Source: Tridacna crocea
Lineage: Eukaryota; Mollusca; Bivalvia; Cardiida; Cardiidae
DNA: 64,000 bases
Assembly (NCBI GenBank): GCA_943736015.1
Contig: OX031065.1
Location: forward strand, 21,590,427-21,654,426
Direction of reading: 5' to 3'
A program made the position numbers and the translations under genes. A model generated the notes under the pieces. It saw only the letters and a program-made list of their open reading frames with translations. It did not search any database and was not told where the DNA came from. Shown piece after piece: positions 32,301 to 37,374 of this stretch (its first letter is position 1; every line of letters begins with the position of its first letter).

Positions 32301-34105
32301 ACTACCACCTGCAGACGACTTTTTGCGTGTGCAGCAGCACTGTGATGAAAGGAAAAAGAAAATACTCGAAACAAGCTATTTCTTCTGTTGCCACAATGCG
32401 TTGAAATATTGTGTAGCCTCTTCATGTACAAAACTCTAATTCGTGTTATCTTTTTTTTTACATTTTCTTTTTTCAAATTGGATTACTTAAAGTCTGGAAA
32501 AGGGCTGAAGGGGTACCTTAATCCTTTGCAATACGATCCAAATTTTCACGAAGCCTGCAAATGAAGCTTTTGAAAATGCTGTAGAAAAAGGAGAAAATGC
32601 TGGTGACCAGCATTTTCTCCTTTTCCTGCAACATTTTCCACGTCATCCAAATTCAAATACTATCATTTAAGCCTCATTTTATTTGTCGTCTGCAAATTCT
32701 TTGAATTTGGACAAGTTTAACCATTTTGTCGTTTGATTAAGATTTAAGACAGGTGTTTTATACAATCTAGTGTAACAGGATTGTTTCGACAGAAAATTCT
32801 TTGTTCAGATCGATTAGATCTTTCGATGCAGTAATTATCTCTTTTTGGTGTAATTAATTCACACGATTTGTTGAACGAGAAATAATTTGAAACTATAGTG
32901 TATCTTAACCTATTTCTTTTCGAATGCACCTATTGAAAATTACAATTTACAATAATTTTGAATCACGGTTCGTGGATAGGACAAAATTCTAGTTACATTC
33001 AGTTGCTCCTTTTCACGAATGACTTTTCCCATTTAATTGAAAAAAAGATACATTTTCATTCTTTGAAATTATGGTCCACTTAATACTGAAGAATTCAAAG
33101 ATTTGTTTTTTGTTCACAATTCCAATTGAGCTATGTTCTACAGAAGGGAGGCTTAATGAATTTGCAAGAAATATCGTCCAACATGGACCATGGGTCAATT
33201 CTTTATGCATTTGGAGAATTTTCTACATGTAACAAAACTCATGGCTCAGTGTATTGTTATAATTATGGCCTGCAAAATGCAAAAAGGGGCACTCGGACAT
33301 TTGTGTAGAGTATCGTCTCGGATTAGCCTGCGCAATCCGCGCAGGCTAATCCGAGACGGTACTTTACGACTTCATGAACTTCTGTGCTACTGTACACTCC
33401 AGAAAATTACATAAAAACGGAAAGTGTCGTTTCGGATTAGCCTGCGCAGGTATATCTATGAAGACACGTTACGCAAATGTCCGAATACCCCTTTTTCGCG
33501 TGCTGCAAGTCGTATAAAATCGATTGAACGGATCCAAAATTGCGATTATTTATTTGGTACGATGCATCACAGTGGTATATAAAACCCTTTTAGTAAAACA
33601 ATGACTCAATTATAGCCGTGTGATCTAAACAAAACTCTTGTTCAAGTCCGGATTAACGAATAGTTGATCTCGCCCCTATAAGGAATATAAAGAGTGACTT
33701 CGAATTATGCTATGGACTCAGGCCTTACAAACTGTGCACTGACCGCCATGAAATGCCAGCACTACAACAAAATTGCTTTAGATGATCATGTAAATTTTCC
33801 CAAACAGATAATTAACATGAAATGAACAAAAGATTGCAGAGCTAAATGATACTTACAAGAGGTGAATAAAATGCTGATCCTTCAGCCCCTAAGGGTACAT
33901 AACCCTGGGTTGCTCCAACCGCATAAGCTGCTGCCGAAGCCCCATATATTCCCTCAGGAAGCCCCTGTACCCTGGAATAATTGAGAAGGGCCGTTCCATA
34001 TTGACATGAACATACTGTCTGCCCTGTATGAGGGTCTGTCATGATAGGCCGGCCATTTTCGCAGCACGCTCTTGGTGACGTCACACTGGACACACTTGAT
34101 GACAT
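1651..34105 (-). CDS. Irx: Iroquois-class (Irx) TALE homeobox transcription factor, joined CDS
   Basis: The CDS is the complement of the join 1651-2360, 18198-18523, 22057-22172 and 33857-34105. That is 1401 nt, encoding 466 residues plus a TAA stop. All three introns are GT-AG and the phases agree (0, 2 and 1). Seen in order: a Cys-containing N-terminal block (residues ~14-37), an Ala/Gly/Tyr-rich stretch, a TALE homeodomain (~130-192) with the PYP loop and WFANARRR recognition helix, Ser/Asp/Glu-rich acidic tracts, and a C-terminal RPKIWS motif (~328-333). Known of the family: nuclear DNA-binding regulators that pattern neural, sensory and segmental territories, often in clusters of two or three genes. 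No second Irx gene is visible here. The symbol is given at class level only, because the paralog cannot be decided from this window. The 5' end is incomplete: the first codon of the 33857-34105 exon directly follows a splice acceptor. Confidence 0.96.
2516..2885 (-). mobile_element. F9 composite repeat, minus orientation
   Basis: From high to low coordinate it reads CCAAAATGGCGGCGTCGATC, paired TGACGTCA-type motifs, GGGAATTTTTCTTTCGTCAGC, then a ~125-bp palindrome whose arms read GTCAGGTGGCAGGGGACTTGG. It ends at GCACAACTAATA. The same order occurs on the plus strand at 62165-62545 and in part at 27395-27600. Confidence 0.75.
3550..3790. mobile_element. F1 MITE, diverged
   Basis: TTAACACTTTATCAAACAAT at the left and ...AAAATTTTGTCATTTTATAAAG at the right. 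The central hairpin AGGAGAAAATGCTGG is partly mutated. Confidence 0.7.
3791..5170. other. Intronic DNA, no gene or recognised repeat
   Basis: Part of the 15.8-kb third intron. AT-rich, with no long ORF and no hairpin element. A short tRNA-like stretch at ~4655-4690 (CAATGGCCTAGAGGATTAAG) does not fold into a complete tRNA that I can see. Confidence 0.5.
5171..5400. mobile_element. F1 MITE, complete reference copy
   Basis: TTAACCCTTTCCCAAAC at the left and its exact inverse GTTTGGGAAAGGGTTAA at the right. The core hairpin is GGGAAAAGAAGAAAATGCTGG with the matching inverse, about 230 bp in all. The closest copies are 8868-9095 and 20155-20383. Confidence 0.92.
5815..6006. mobile_element. F6 hairpin MITE
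   Basis: Termini AGAGTTCCAGATAAGAGGGA and ...CTATCTCGAGCTCT. The centre is a palindrome TACTCATTAGAATTGTCTCG with its inverse, flanked by AAACCCT...AGGGTTT. Other copies are at 13806, 47219 and 47456. Confidence 0.85.
6545..6735. mobile_element. F1 MITE, degenerate
   Basis: TTTCAAAACAACTGCACG, a weak core TTCCTCCTTTTCCAACAATG, and a right arm with TTTGGATCAGTCTAAAACCC. Ends are eroded. Confidence 0.5.
7297..7560. mobile_element. F2 hairpin element split by an F4 insertion
   Basis: The F2 hairpin half AGTGTAGATCAAGATCA is interrupted at ~7311 by an F4 element. It resumes at ~7513 as AGATCAAAGAATG...CTTTGATCTATAAT. AGATCA flanks the insert on both sides, a possible 6-bp target duplication. 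Confidence 0.6.
7311..7512. mobile_element. F4 MITE (GGGCCCGTATTC termini)
   Basis: Inverted termini GGGCCCGTATTCAAAAAAC and GTTTGGTGAATACGGAC. The centre is the palindrome GATTGGCTAAACC...GGTTTAGCCAATC. Further full copies are at 42237 and 56200. Confidence 0.85.
8374..8541. mobile_element. F1 MITE, one hairpin arm deleted
   Basis: TTAAACCCATTACCACACAA on the left and GTCGTTTGGTAAAGAGTTA on the right. One arm of the core is missing after GGTGGGAAAAAC. The 166-codon minus ORF over 8318-8818 is made of this and the next element. Confidence 0.65.
8700..8867. mobile_element. F1 MITE, diverged, interrupted by the next copy
   Basis: GCTTTTGCAGACAACAAA, AAAATGCTGGAAACC, CTCCTTTTCCACCG, ending CATCAGGGTC. 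A fresh F1 copy starts at 8868, at the same internal position that is hit in the nested pair at 20155. Confidence 0.5.
8868..9095. mobile_element. F1 MITE, complete
   Basis: Starts TTAACCCTTTCCCAAACGAC and ends GGATTGTTTGGGAAAGGGTTAA (to 9095). The core hairpin is a perfect inverted repeat centred on GCTGGTTACCAGC. Confidence 0.9.
9265..9525. mobile_element. Two F1 MITE fragments
   Basis: Two half-cores, TTTTCTCCTTTTCCAAAAACG at ~9327 and TTTCCTCCTTTCTCCACAACG at ~9467. Each is followed by a TTTTC(A/G)AAAG-type arm, and unrelated sequence lies between them. Confidence 0.45.
9560..9818. mobile_element. F3 dimeric hairpin MITE
   Basis: Ends ATTATGGCTTGCAACAAAA and CGCGTGTTGCAAGCCAATCAT. It holds two hairpin modules. 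Each has the arms CGGACATTTGCGTAAAGTGT or the inverse around a (CGGATTAGCCTGCGC)-type palindrome. The left module is diverged, the right one near-perfect. Confidence 0.85.
9840..10010. mobile_element. F1 MITE, left part missing
   Basis: Begins in the core at GAGCATTTTCTCCTTTTTCC and runs to GTCGTTTGGGAAAGAGTTCAA. It abuts the preceding F3 element. Confidence 0.65.
10431..10580. mobile_element. F1 MITE core with eroded ends
   Basis: Perfect core hairpin AGGAGAAAATGCTGG/CCAGCATTTTCTCCT. Neither TTAA terminus is recognisable. Confidence 0.7.
10806..11078. mobile_element. F1 MITE split into two halves
   Basis: The left half runs from TTAACCCATTACCACATAAT to GAAAATGCTGGTTAAC (~10905). About 65 unrelated bases follow. 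The right half runs from TACCAAACGACAAAAAATAG to GGAAGGGTACAAC. The halves lie in opposite sense to a normal copy, so a rearrangement or two insertions are possible. Confidence 0.6.
11141..11382 (-). mobile_element. tRNA-derived SINE (S1), minus strand, A box deleted
   Basis: The tRNA-like head is at the high-coordinate end (CCCGGGTGG...GAGTTCGATACCCGG on the minus strand). The body contains CGGTGGCTTTGGAAAG. Against the copy at 37578, about 14 bases covering the A-box region are missing. Two short overlapping ORFs here are artefacts of the SINE. Confidence 0.8.
11808..11885. mobile_element. F2 hairpin fragment
   Basis: TGATCAAAGATCACCAG..., CAGACTGCACTTACCGTGCA, GTCTGATCTTGATCAGCA: the F2 hairpin without recognisable termini. 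Confidence 0.6.
12028..12112. mobile_element. F2 hairpin fragment
   Basis: AAGATCCAAGATCAGACTGC and GCAGTCTGATCTTGATCTTT form a ~30-bp-arm hairpin around CACGTTCTGTG. Confidence 0.65.
12310..12640 (-). mobile_element. tRNA-derived SINE (S2), minus strand
   Basis: The minus-strand head reads TGGCCCTGTAGCTCAGTCAA, then GGGCTCGATGG as a weak B box. The tail includes GCCGTTTTCAACATTACTTT. A 19-base poly-G run (12545-12563) interrupts it. It lies head-to-head with the plus-strand SINE at 12715. Confidence 0.65.
12545..12563 (+). repeat. Poly-G tract (19 G)
   Basis: Nineteen consecutive G on the plus strand within the S2 SINE. Length is likely variable and prone to sequencing error. Confidence 0.9.
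12715..12990 (+). mobile_element. tRNA-derived SINE (S2), plus strand
   Basis: The head has GTAGCTCATTTGTTAGCATA (A box) and CCAGTTCAATCCCCGG (B box). The body includes GGCCATTGTTTCGACGATAA and AACTCCAGGAAAATAAAGA, shared with the copies at 30912, 45300, 26905 and 46633. Confidence 0.8.
13232..13460. mobile_element. F1 MITE, complete
   Basis: TTAACTATTTTACCACTTC to GTCGTTTAGTACAGAGAGTTAA. The core hairpin is near-perfect around GCTGGTAACCAGC. A short F1 scrap (GAAAACAATGTGGGAAACG) lies at 13105-13125. Confidence 0.82.
13806..14042. mobile_element. F6 MITE with duplicated central hairpin
   Basis: Termini AGAGCCCCAGATAAGAGGAA and CTCCCTCTATCTGGAGCGCT. The central palindrome (ACTCATTAGAATCGTCTCAT plus inverse) appears twice in tandem, at ~13877-13918 and ~13921-13960. 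Other F6 copies carry it once. Confidence 0.85.
14118..14540. mobile_element. F4 MITE fragments
   Basis: TTAAGAATATTGTAAATTTT and GGTTTAGCCAATCAGACGTT at 14129-14200. A terminal remnant GGTTGGTAAATATAGGCCCT lies at ~14521-14540. Between them is AT-rich sequence of unknown origin. Confidence 0.45.
14548..14748. mobile_element. F1 MITE, complete, shortened right arm
   Basis: TTAACCCATTACCACACAAT to ACAAACCTAAGGGTTAA. The hairpin core is centred on GCTGGTAACCAGC. The right end has lost the usual AAATTTTGTCGTTTGG block. Confidence 0.82.
15650..15740. mobile_element. F1 MITE core remnant
   Basis: AAACGTTGTGGTAATAGGAG then TTTTCTTCTTTTCATAGAACG and TTTTCAAAAGGCTTT: a decayed core without termini. 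Confidence 0.45.
15985..16060. mobile_element. F1 MITE core remnant
   Basis: CAGCATTTTCTTCCTTTCCT, ACAATGTTTTCAAAAGCC: one arm only. Confidence 0.45.
16142..16229. mobile_element. F8 short palindromic MITE
   Basis: An ~88-bp near-perfect palindrome: TATCGTCGATTTACTTAAAA, CTCGTAACTACAGCTTG, then the inverse ending TAAACCGACGATAA. Other copies are at 30640 and 57490. Confidence 0.85.
16861..17120 (-). pseudogene. Possible decayed LINE reverse-transcriptase C-terminus
   Basis: The minus-strand reading frame contains [15 protein letters not shown], then [20 protein letters not shown] followed by LKKF. Many LINE polymerases end with a similar FWNSLPNEIR...FKKxLKxFL pattern. The match is by eye and short, with no catalytic motif (such as YADD) in reach. 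The alternative is a chance ORF. Confidence 0.25.
17485..17720. mobile_element. F1 MITE, complete
   Basis: TTAACTCTCTACCAAACG to TGATTTGGGAAAAGGTTAA. The core hairpin is centred on GCTAGTTACCACC, slightly mismatched. Confidence 0.82.
18198..18523 (-). CDS. Irx: Irx homeobox exon
   Basis: This 326-nt exon begins G|TATGGAGGT after the acceptor TGATGACAG and encodes residues 122-231. The complete TALE homeodomain lies inside it (~130-192): RRKNATRE in the N-terminal arm, the three-residue-insertion loop with NPYPTKGEK, then [20 protein letters not shown] in helix 3. It includes the Asn and Arg residues that contact DNA and the Ala at position 50 seen in Iroquois proteins. An acidic, Ser-rich tract follows ([12 protein letters not shown]). 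The donor is CACG|GTATGT at 18197-18192. The ORF runs 13 codons further upstream on the minus strand into intron, ending at an in-intron ATG that should not be taken as a start. Confidence 0.98.
18524..19971. other. Intron between the homeobox exon and the linker exon, no repeat recognised
   Basis: AT-rich intronic DNA up to the F1 pair at 19972. The open frame at 19655-19912 ([17 protein letters not shown]...) is hydrophobic and A/T-driven. A ~20-base F4 end (GGTGAATACGGCCAGAT) is at ~18910. Confidence 0.5.
19972..20409. mobile_element. F1 MITE host copy containing a nested F1 copy
   Basis: The host begins TTAACTCTTTACAAAACG and breaks at 20155 after CTCAGGGTTGTC. It resumes after 20383 with GTAGGGATTGTGTGG and ends GGTTAA. 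The uninterrupted equivalent at 29046-29278 reads CAGGGTCGTCTAAAGTAGGG, so the break is precise. Confidence 0.88.
20155..20383. mobile_element. F1 MITE, young copy nested at a TTAA site
   Basis: TTAACCCTTTCCCAAACAAT to GTCGTTTGGGAAAGGGGTAA. TTAA is on the left and GTAA (one base changed) on the right. The perfect central hairpin and low divergence from 5171-5400 and 8868-9095 suggest a recent insertion. Confidence 0.9.
20985..21386 (+). other. Coding-looking island in an Irx intron, function unknown
   Basis: A 121-codon plus-strand ORF (21021-21386) overlaps a second frame open from 20984 to 21112 ([20 protein letters not shown]...). Base composition is visibly more GC-rich than the flanks and no MITE sequence is present. 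The peptides are hydrophilic and mixed, not low-complexity, but I recognise no domain. It could be a decayed gene fragment, a nested small gene, or a conserved regulatory block that happens to be open. Confidence 0.25.
21585..21772. mobile_element. F1 MITE, complete, diverged
   Basis: TTAACCCTATCCAAGCAGTT to GGGAATTTTAAGAGTTTAA. The core has GGGAAAAGAGGAAATGCTG and its inverse. It lies about 285 bp from the linker exon. Confidence 0.72.
22057..22172 (-). CDS. Irx: Irx coding exon, linker before the homeodomain
   Basis: A 116-nt exon missed by simple ORF calling because of its size. The acceptor CTATTTCAG is followed by GGC, giving [17 protein letters not shown], then a Gly-rich turn and [16 protein letters not shown]. 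The donor is GG|GTGAGT at 22056-22051. It encodes residues 84-121 plus two bases of codon 122. The WxxL and YPYG elements just before the homeodomain are typical of Iroquois proteins (compare YDPTLAAYGYG in fly). Phase 2 out matches the single leading G of the next exon and restores the codon GGG. The opposite strand reads open for 73 codons here, but that is a shadow. Confidence 0.93.
22388..22497. mobile_element. F5 hairpin MITE
   Basis: CATGCTCTGTGAAAAAGGGG and CCCCTTTTCATAGAGCATG are inverted ends. The centre carries GGCAGGCTGACCTGGGTCGA. It lies upstream of the linker exon on the Irx strand. Confidence 0.75.
22500..22860 (+). other. Unassigned intronic block with overlapping ORFs
   Basis: Two plus frames are open (22527-22835 and 22577-22777, the latter [15 protein letters not shown]...[13 protein letters not shown]). 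GC is higher than the flanks. No domain is recognised and no second copy is seen in the window. Confidence 0.2.
22904..23118. mobile_element. F2 MITE, near-complete
   Basis: TTTACCCCTTATCCTGTCAC at the left and CAGGACTAGGCTTAA at the right. The hairpin is AGTGTAGATCAAAGATCAGA with its inverse. Termini are slightly diverged from those of 58916-59132. Confidence 0.82.
23550..23667. repeat. Single-copy long palindrome
   Basis: Arms TGTAATGCAGAGAAATGACC and GGTCATTTCTCTGCATTACA, continuing CTCC/GGAG inward. The loop carries a second small palindrome (ATGACCC...GGGTCAT). No second copy in the window. It looks like another MITE family. Confidence 0.8.
23670..24840. other. Intronic DNA, nothing recognised
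   Basis: AT-rich, with only short chance ORFs. No hairpin element and no tRNA-like head. Confidence 0.5.
24841..25060. mobile_element. F1 MITE, diverged
   Basis: TTAGCCCTTTACTATACACA, core GGAGAAAATGCAGCTGG, and right arm GCAACTGCTTTCAATTTGGA. Terminal TTAA is not intact. Confidence 0.68.
25613..25820. mobile_element. F1 MITE with the F1b-type loop
   Basis: TTAACCCTTTCCCAAACGAC to GCTTGTTTGGGAAATAGTTAA. Termini are F1, but the hairpin tip is AAATTGCTCGTTACGAGCAA, as in F1b. 59187-59416 is the same hybrid type. Confidence 0.88.
25911..26135 (+). other. Open frame of unknown status, 74 codons
   Basis: [20 protein letters not shown] continuing to AERITQKN-stop. Composition is balanced and GC is higher than nearby. 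No domain, splice context or repeat match is seen. It lies inside the 11.7-kb Irx intron on the opposite strand. Confidence 0.15.
26245..26448. mobile_element. F1 MITE, diverged, hairpin arm shortened
   Basis: TTAATCCTGTATCGAACG to CAAGATTGTGTATTAA. One core arm is deleted after GATTACAGCATTTCTG. Confidence 0.6.
26580..26845. mobile_element. F5-like MITE, diverged
   Basis: ATCCAGAACGCAAAAAGGGG at the left and CCTTTTTCGCGTGACGGGTC at the right. A central GTCAGCCTGACCAGGCTGA palindrome lies off-centre. The right end matches 55565-55595. Confidence 0.55.
26905..27183 (-). mobile_element. tRNA-derived SINE (S2), minus strand
   Basis: The minus-strand head has AGCTCGGTCGGAAGCG (A box) and GGTTTGATCCCTGAC (B box). 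The body has GCCATTGCTTCGATGATTGT. The tail ends near GATGTTAAACATCG. Confidence 0.82.
27395..27600 (+). mobile_element. F9 repeat, plus orientation, partial
   Basis: CATCCAAAATGGCGGCGTCG, then GACGTCAGTTCTCAGTGACG and GAAATTCTACTTCGTCCATG. It lacks the terminal palindrome present at 62448-62545. Confidence 0.72.
27601..28235. other. Intronic DNA, nothing recognised
   Basis: AT-rich sequence between the F9 and F1 repeats. The two short ORFs are A/T-driven. Confidence 0.45.
28236..28365. mobile_element. F1 MITE, right part missing
   Basis: TAATCCTTTACCCAAACGAC, core GGAGCAAATGCTGGTAACCA, stopping after TCTCACAATCTTTATC. Confidence 0.65.
28536..28579 (+). repeat. (CATA)n microsatellite, 11 units
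   Basis: Uninterrupted tetranucleotide run, 44 bases. Likely polymorphic. Confidence 0.95.
29046..29278. mobile_element. F1 MITE, complete, slightly diverged
   Basis: CTAAACTCATTACCAAACGA to GGATTGAGTGGTAATGGGTTAA. The core hairpin has AAAATGCTGGTTACCAGC. It is the best uninterrupted comparison for the broken host copy at 19972-20409. Confidence 0.85.
29430..29590 (+). repeat. Purine-rich GA/GACA low-complexity tract
   Basis: Imperfect GAGA, GACA and AGAGAG repeats. The complementary strand reads as Ser/Leu-rich ORFs, which are spurious. Confidence 0.85.
29848..29885 (+). repeat. G-rich tract, potential G-quadruplex
   Basis: At least five G-runs of 4-9 separated by single C or A bases. A four-run quadruplex could form on the plus strand, and the tract would be C-rich in the Irx transcript. 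Confidence 0.7.
30005..30112. mobile_element. F5 hairpin MITE abutting an F7 repeat
   Basis: The palindrome GTCAGCCTGCGCAAAATGCG with its inverse, flanked by AAAAAGTACCGATTC and TGATGCTTTTTGCCGATGCA. The F7 element follows directly. Confidence 0.75.
30105..30495. mobile_element. F7 repeat
   Basis: Contains CACGAGTGGTGCAGCC, GATGAAATAAATTCCGATCT, a block with TTCCCCGTGGCGTACCCCCT, ATGACGTCATATTTCC, and ends ACCGGAAAGCATGAAATAAA. Related copies are at 37950, 52780 and 62990. Confidence 0.78.
30509..30610. mobile_element. F1 MITE fragment
   Basis: TTAACCATTGTCAAACAATC, TTGAAAACACTGTGGG. The second half is missing, and an F8 element lies just beyond. Confidence 0.55.
30640..30722. mobile_element. 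F8 short palindromic MITE
   Basis: CGTCGGTTTGCCTCAAAAAC, ATGTAACTACAGCTTG, inverse to AAACCGATCG. Arms are slightly diverged. Confidence 0.8.
30912..31175 (+). mobile_element. SINE body, tRNA head missing
   Basis: The plus strand has GAAACTCCAGGAAAGCATGG, then GATATAACTGAAATAATGTT and GAAAACGG: the 3' body of S2 SINEs. It ends in unrelated sequence without a clear A-rich tail. Confidence 0.68.
31219..31454. mobile_element. F1 MITE, complete
   Basis: TTAACTCTTCACAACATAAA to GGATTGTTTAGTAAAGGGTTGA. The perfect core is GGCAAAAGGAGAAAATGCTG with its inverse. Confidence 0.82.
31586..31820. mobile_element. F1 MITE, diverged
   Basis: TCAACTCTTTACCGATACAG, AAAACATTGTGGGTAAACGG, TCTACAATGTTTTTAGAGG. 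The loop region is eroded. Confidence 0.62.
31850..32037. mobile_element. F2 MITE, diverged
   Basis: GTCAAGATCAGGCTATATG and GTGGTCTTATCTTAATCTAA form a weak hairpin. The right end is GACAAAGGATTAA. Confidence 0.55.
32518..32746. mobile_element. F1 MITE, complete
   Basis: TTAATCCTTTGCAATACGAT to TTTTGTCGTTTGATTAAGA. The core is the perfect hairpin GGAGAAAATGCTGGTGACCA. A decayed F1 scrap (TTTCTTCTGTTGCCACAATG) precedes it at ~32380. Confidence 0.8.
32750..33260. other. Intronic DNA, nothing recognised
   Basis: About 500 bases between an F1 and an F3 element. AT-rich, with no ORF worth calling. Confidence 0.45.
33262..33516. mobile_element. F3 dimeric hairpin MITE
   Basis: ATTATGGCCTGCAAAATGC to TCGCGTGCTGCAAGTC. 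It has two modules. The first is a perfect palindrome around CGCAATCCGCGCAGG. The second is shortened and lost one arm. It ends 340 bp from the Irx N-terminal exon. Confidence 0.82.
33857..34105 (-). CDS. Irx: Irx coding exon with the conserved N-terminal block
   Basis: This 249-nt exon (83 codons, phase 0 at both ends) encodes residues 1-83 of the model, starting MSSSVSS. Residues ~14-37 contain [12 protein letters not shown], then GQTVCSCQY. This is the signature also known in fly Araucan/Caupolican, placed well before the homeodomain. The rest is rich in Ala, Gly and Tyr and ends SAFYSPL, resembling the SAFY motif of Irx proteins. The 3' boundary is CTT|GTAAGT with the donor at 33856-33851. 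The 5' boundary is a strong pyrimidine-rich acceptor, TTTATTTCAG, ending at 34106. The ATG is therefore either internal to a longer protein or the start codon after a 5' UTR intron. An upstream exon must exist either way. Confidence 0.93.
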
Positions 34106-35330
34106 CTGAAATAAATACAAAATATATCTTCGAGGACTGTATTCCATGGATACTTATTTCAAGACGGAAAAAGGTGCAAACTGAGAAATATCTGCCGAAA
34201 GTTTGTTAAAAATATCCTGGACATTTCCTGAAATAGAATACATGTAGTGAGGCCTAAAAACAAGCATCTCACAGGTGTCTCCCGCACGTGTGCTATATTT
34301 AGCAACAATATTTCATGACGCTGGCCTAATAACACGAAATTTATTTTACTGAATAAAATCAAGTATATATAGAAACATGTCAATTTCTTTGGAATTATTC
34401 TCACCTTAAACGCGCACTCATTTCAAAGGAATGGGTAGGTCTCATTCATGAATTTCAAAGTTGTACACGCAGACTGAATGATTAAGCATGTGATCCTTTA
34501 GATACAGGTATTTTATTGAAAGATTCGGAAATACGTTGCTTTTTTAGATAACTTTTTTATAAAATCGTCTGGAAGGAAACCTGTCAAGCTTTCGAAAGGT
34601 TTGTTTTCTACAATTTTTGTAGACATGTTTGACAGAGTAAAAAACAGATACATGTATTTTCCTCTTCTGTCCCCTACAGGTCAGAGCTAAATGTCGAAAG
34701 TTGGGTCAGATCTTAAATTGCAGCACTCTAGATCATTTACGTAATATTAGTCCACACGATGAACAATTTCACTTGCTAACTTCTCTCTACAAAGAAGTTA
34801 TACTTACTAATCAGCATCACCCCATCCCATTATGTTTTCTACCCTTTCAGATAGAAATCACAATATTAAAATGCAATGCATCTGTCATCTGCAATTGTTT
34901 TTAATTTGGACCAATTAAAAAAAAAAATGATCAAGATTTTAATAATTATTTTCCTGTGCAAGTCATTGATTAAAATGTCTATTGCTATATTAAACTTGTG
35001 TTCAATTTACGTGGCAATCTGACAGCGGTTTTTCTAAATCCAATGTCAAGCAGATCTTGGTTTGCGATGTCCACACTAGCTCATCTTTTGTTCCTTAGCA
35101 GAATTTTAGTTAAACGGGAATATCTGCGAAAAAAACACACACTAAATGTTAGGTGTCTACCTGATCTCAGTGTATCCTTGTATGAAACGTTTTAATAATG
35201 TTACAAAATACAATTTAACATTTACAAAATATTACGAACTTATTGGTTACCAGCAAATTCTCCCGCTTAATCATTATTTTTTAAAACTATGTCCCGGAAC
35301 AAGACATGAAAATTCGTCTGCATTATAATT

Positions 35331-35549
35331 TTAACTAGACAGCAGAATTGTGCACCTTTCTGAATTGAAAGCACTTGCAGACGATAAATTCTTTGTGGTT
35401 CACATGATTACATTTATCTTTGAATAGTTAGAAAACAATGAGAAAAGGAGAAAATGCTGTTTACCAGCATTTTCCTCTTTTCCTATGTTGTTTTCAGAAG
35501 GTGGCCTCTCGGGGTCGTTAAAACTCAGGATTGCACGTTAACAAGTTAA
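35331..35549. mobile_element. F1 MITE, complete
   Basis: TTAACTAGACAGCAGAATTG to GGATTGCACGTTAACAAGTTAA. The core is AGAAAAGGAGAAAATGCTG with its inverse. Last element before the element-poor upstream stretch. A faint F1 scrap is at ~34820-34930. Confidence 0.75.
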
Positions 35550-35559
35550 CTGCATGTTA

Positions 35560-36440
35560 ATTCTCTAGAAGTACGACGTTCACCATTAAATGTTAACGTG
35601 GCGTTACAACCATGTTGACATCAGCTATTACTGTCCGTCGAATTCGGGGCTCATTAATAATGAACTAATGGTCGTAACTTGTCGCCCCCTTCATGCTCAT
35701 TTGAACAAGGCCTGTCCTGTGAAAACTCACTGATAAAATACGGTTATAATAGATTAAAACATAAAGTAGCATAAACAAAATTATGTAAAATTTAAACGGG
35801 AAAAAGATGCAGATCTATTTTATTTTTTTATGGTGCAAGTCCAATGGATTTTTATTTCTGTTTGTCATTTAAAGGAATTTTCGGAACAAAATTATGTTGT
35901 TTTAAAATTTAAAACACATTGCATCGTTTGACCGTCGAGCACTGTCAGTAAAATAGATGTATGTGTTGTCAATTGGAGGCCGTTTCAAACCTAAAAAAGA
36001 CATAACGTACAACTCTGGACAAGGAGGAGCTATTACTCGATATGAGCAAGTATTCCTTTAGCAGAACAGGTCCGTTTCATGGAGAAAAGAAGTTGTCTGC
36101 AAAGGGTGAAGAGTTAAGCTTAATTTTTCCTGAGATTCGAATGACGTTTTGGTGAAGATAGCGCGAGGCAGGAGCGAGAACAGGCCGGCAATAATCGCGG
36201 AAATTAATGAGAAATAATCAGTGGTAATCAGCACTCCTTGATTATATTTTAATGCTCATTAAAATACTAGCCTTGCTATTATGTCATTTTAATTAGATGT
36301 GCGACAACAGAAACTAGGTGGCACTTGTCGAACCGAGTGTTATCTTGGAAGCGGCTCACAACGCCGTTTGCTGTAAAATATCATCGCGTGATAGGGCAAA
36401 AGCGTTTGGACATTTCTGCCAGAAGCACTTCACTTAATAC
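35560..36440. promoter_or_regulatory. Element-free block upstream of Irx, candidate conserved regulatory DNA
   Basis: No MITE, SINE or ORF. Several TAAT/ATTA homeodomain-type cores cluster at 36200-36310 (AATTAATGAG, GCTCATTAAAATAC, TTTTAATTAGATG) and near 35650 (CTCATTAATAATGAACTAAT). GC-richer patches alternate with them (ATAGCGCGAGGCAGGAGCGA). Developmental homeobox genes often carry conserved enhancers upstream. Assigning this block is inference, since conservation cannot be tested here. Confidence 0.3.
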
Positions 36441-37370
36441 CTGATAGCAAGATGTTTGTGCGGTCTGTCTTTCCTTGTTCGATTATGGCGCTCACTTTTC
36501 ATTCATACCAATTTGTGATATACATGTAAATAAACGTTTCAACGAAATAAAAAAATCACATTTCATGCTACCGTTATGCAATTGGAAGAATTTACCATTG
36601 CTATTTCTACATGGCTATCGTTTAGATAATTAGTAATCAGGTAATTCTGACAACAACTCGTAAATAGAGACTCTAAAGTGGAAAGGGTAGATAAGATTAT
36701 ATTTCTGCAAGCACGAGCAAATTCTTAACACCCCTTCCTCTTTTCGACATTCCAATAAACCGCTAAATAGATTATCAGATCGCTTCGTCTACATCTAAAT
36801 GAGGAAATAATGTAACAATAGTATAATAAAAACAAATGATTTATGAAAAATTAGGGTTTAGGCACAACTTAAAAATTCTTATAAGTTTGGATAAATTTTA
36901 GCTTTAATTGTCTGACCTTGACCTTAAATGAAAATGACCTACAGCTGTTCGTTGTATACATACTTTTTATTTGTAGATAAAGCCAATGAGAGTACGACTT
37001 GTGCGTTCTAGGAACGTTTTGGATGAAACTTTTTTTTTACATGAGGCAAACGAACTTGTCGTCAAAAAATACACTACATAATAAAACAAATAGAAGCGTG
37101 TATGATGGAAATATCGTTATGACGAACTTGTAACTCTGAAAAAATGTATAATGTTATTTTTGTCGACAAATAATTATTAAATTAAATCTAGATGCGGGTA
37201 TTTTCTTTGTAACGCTATGAGTAAATTGCATTTTTTGTACGAGACAGACAGACCGGCGGACGGACGCAAAGCAATAGGTAAGCTTTGACAGATGTTAACT
37301 TTAAAATTTAAATATATACTTAATTAGTGAAATTTAGCTGGTTGAGCGCTATTGAAATAATTCACCTTAA
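36441..37370. other. Non-coding DNA, nothing recognised
   Basis: AT-rich. No hairpin element, ORF or tRNA-like head was seen. Confidence 0.45.
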
Positions 37371-37374
37371 ATAA

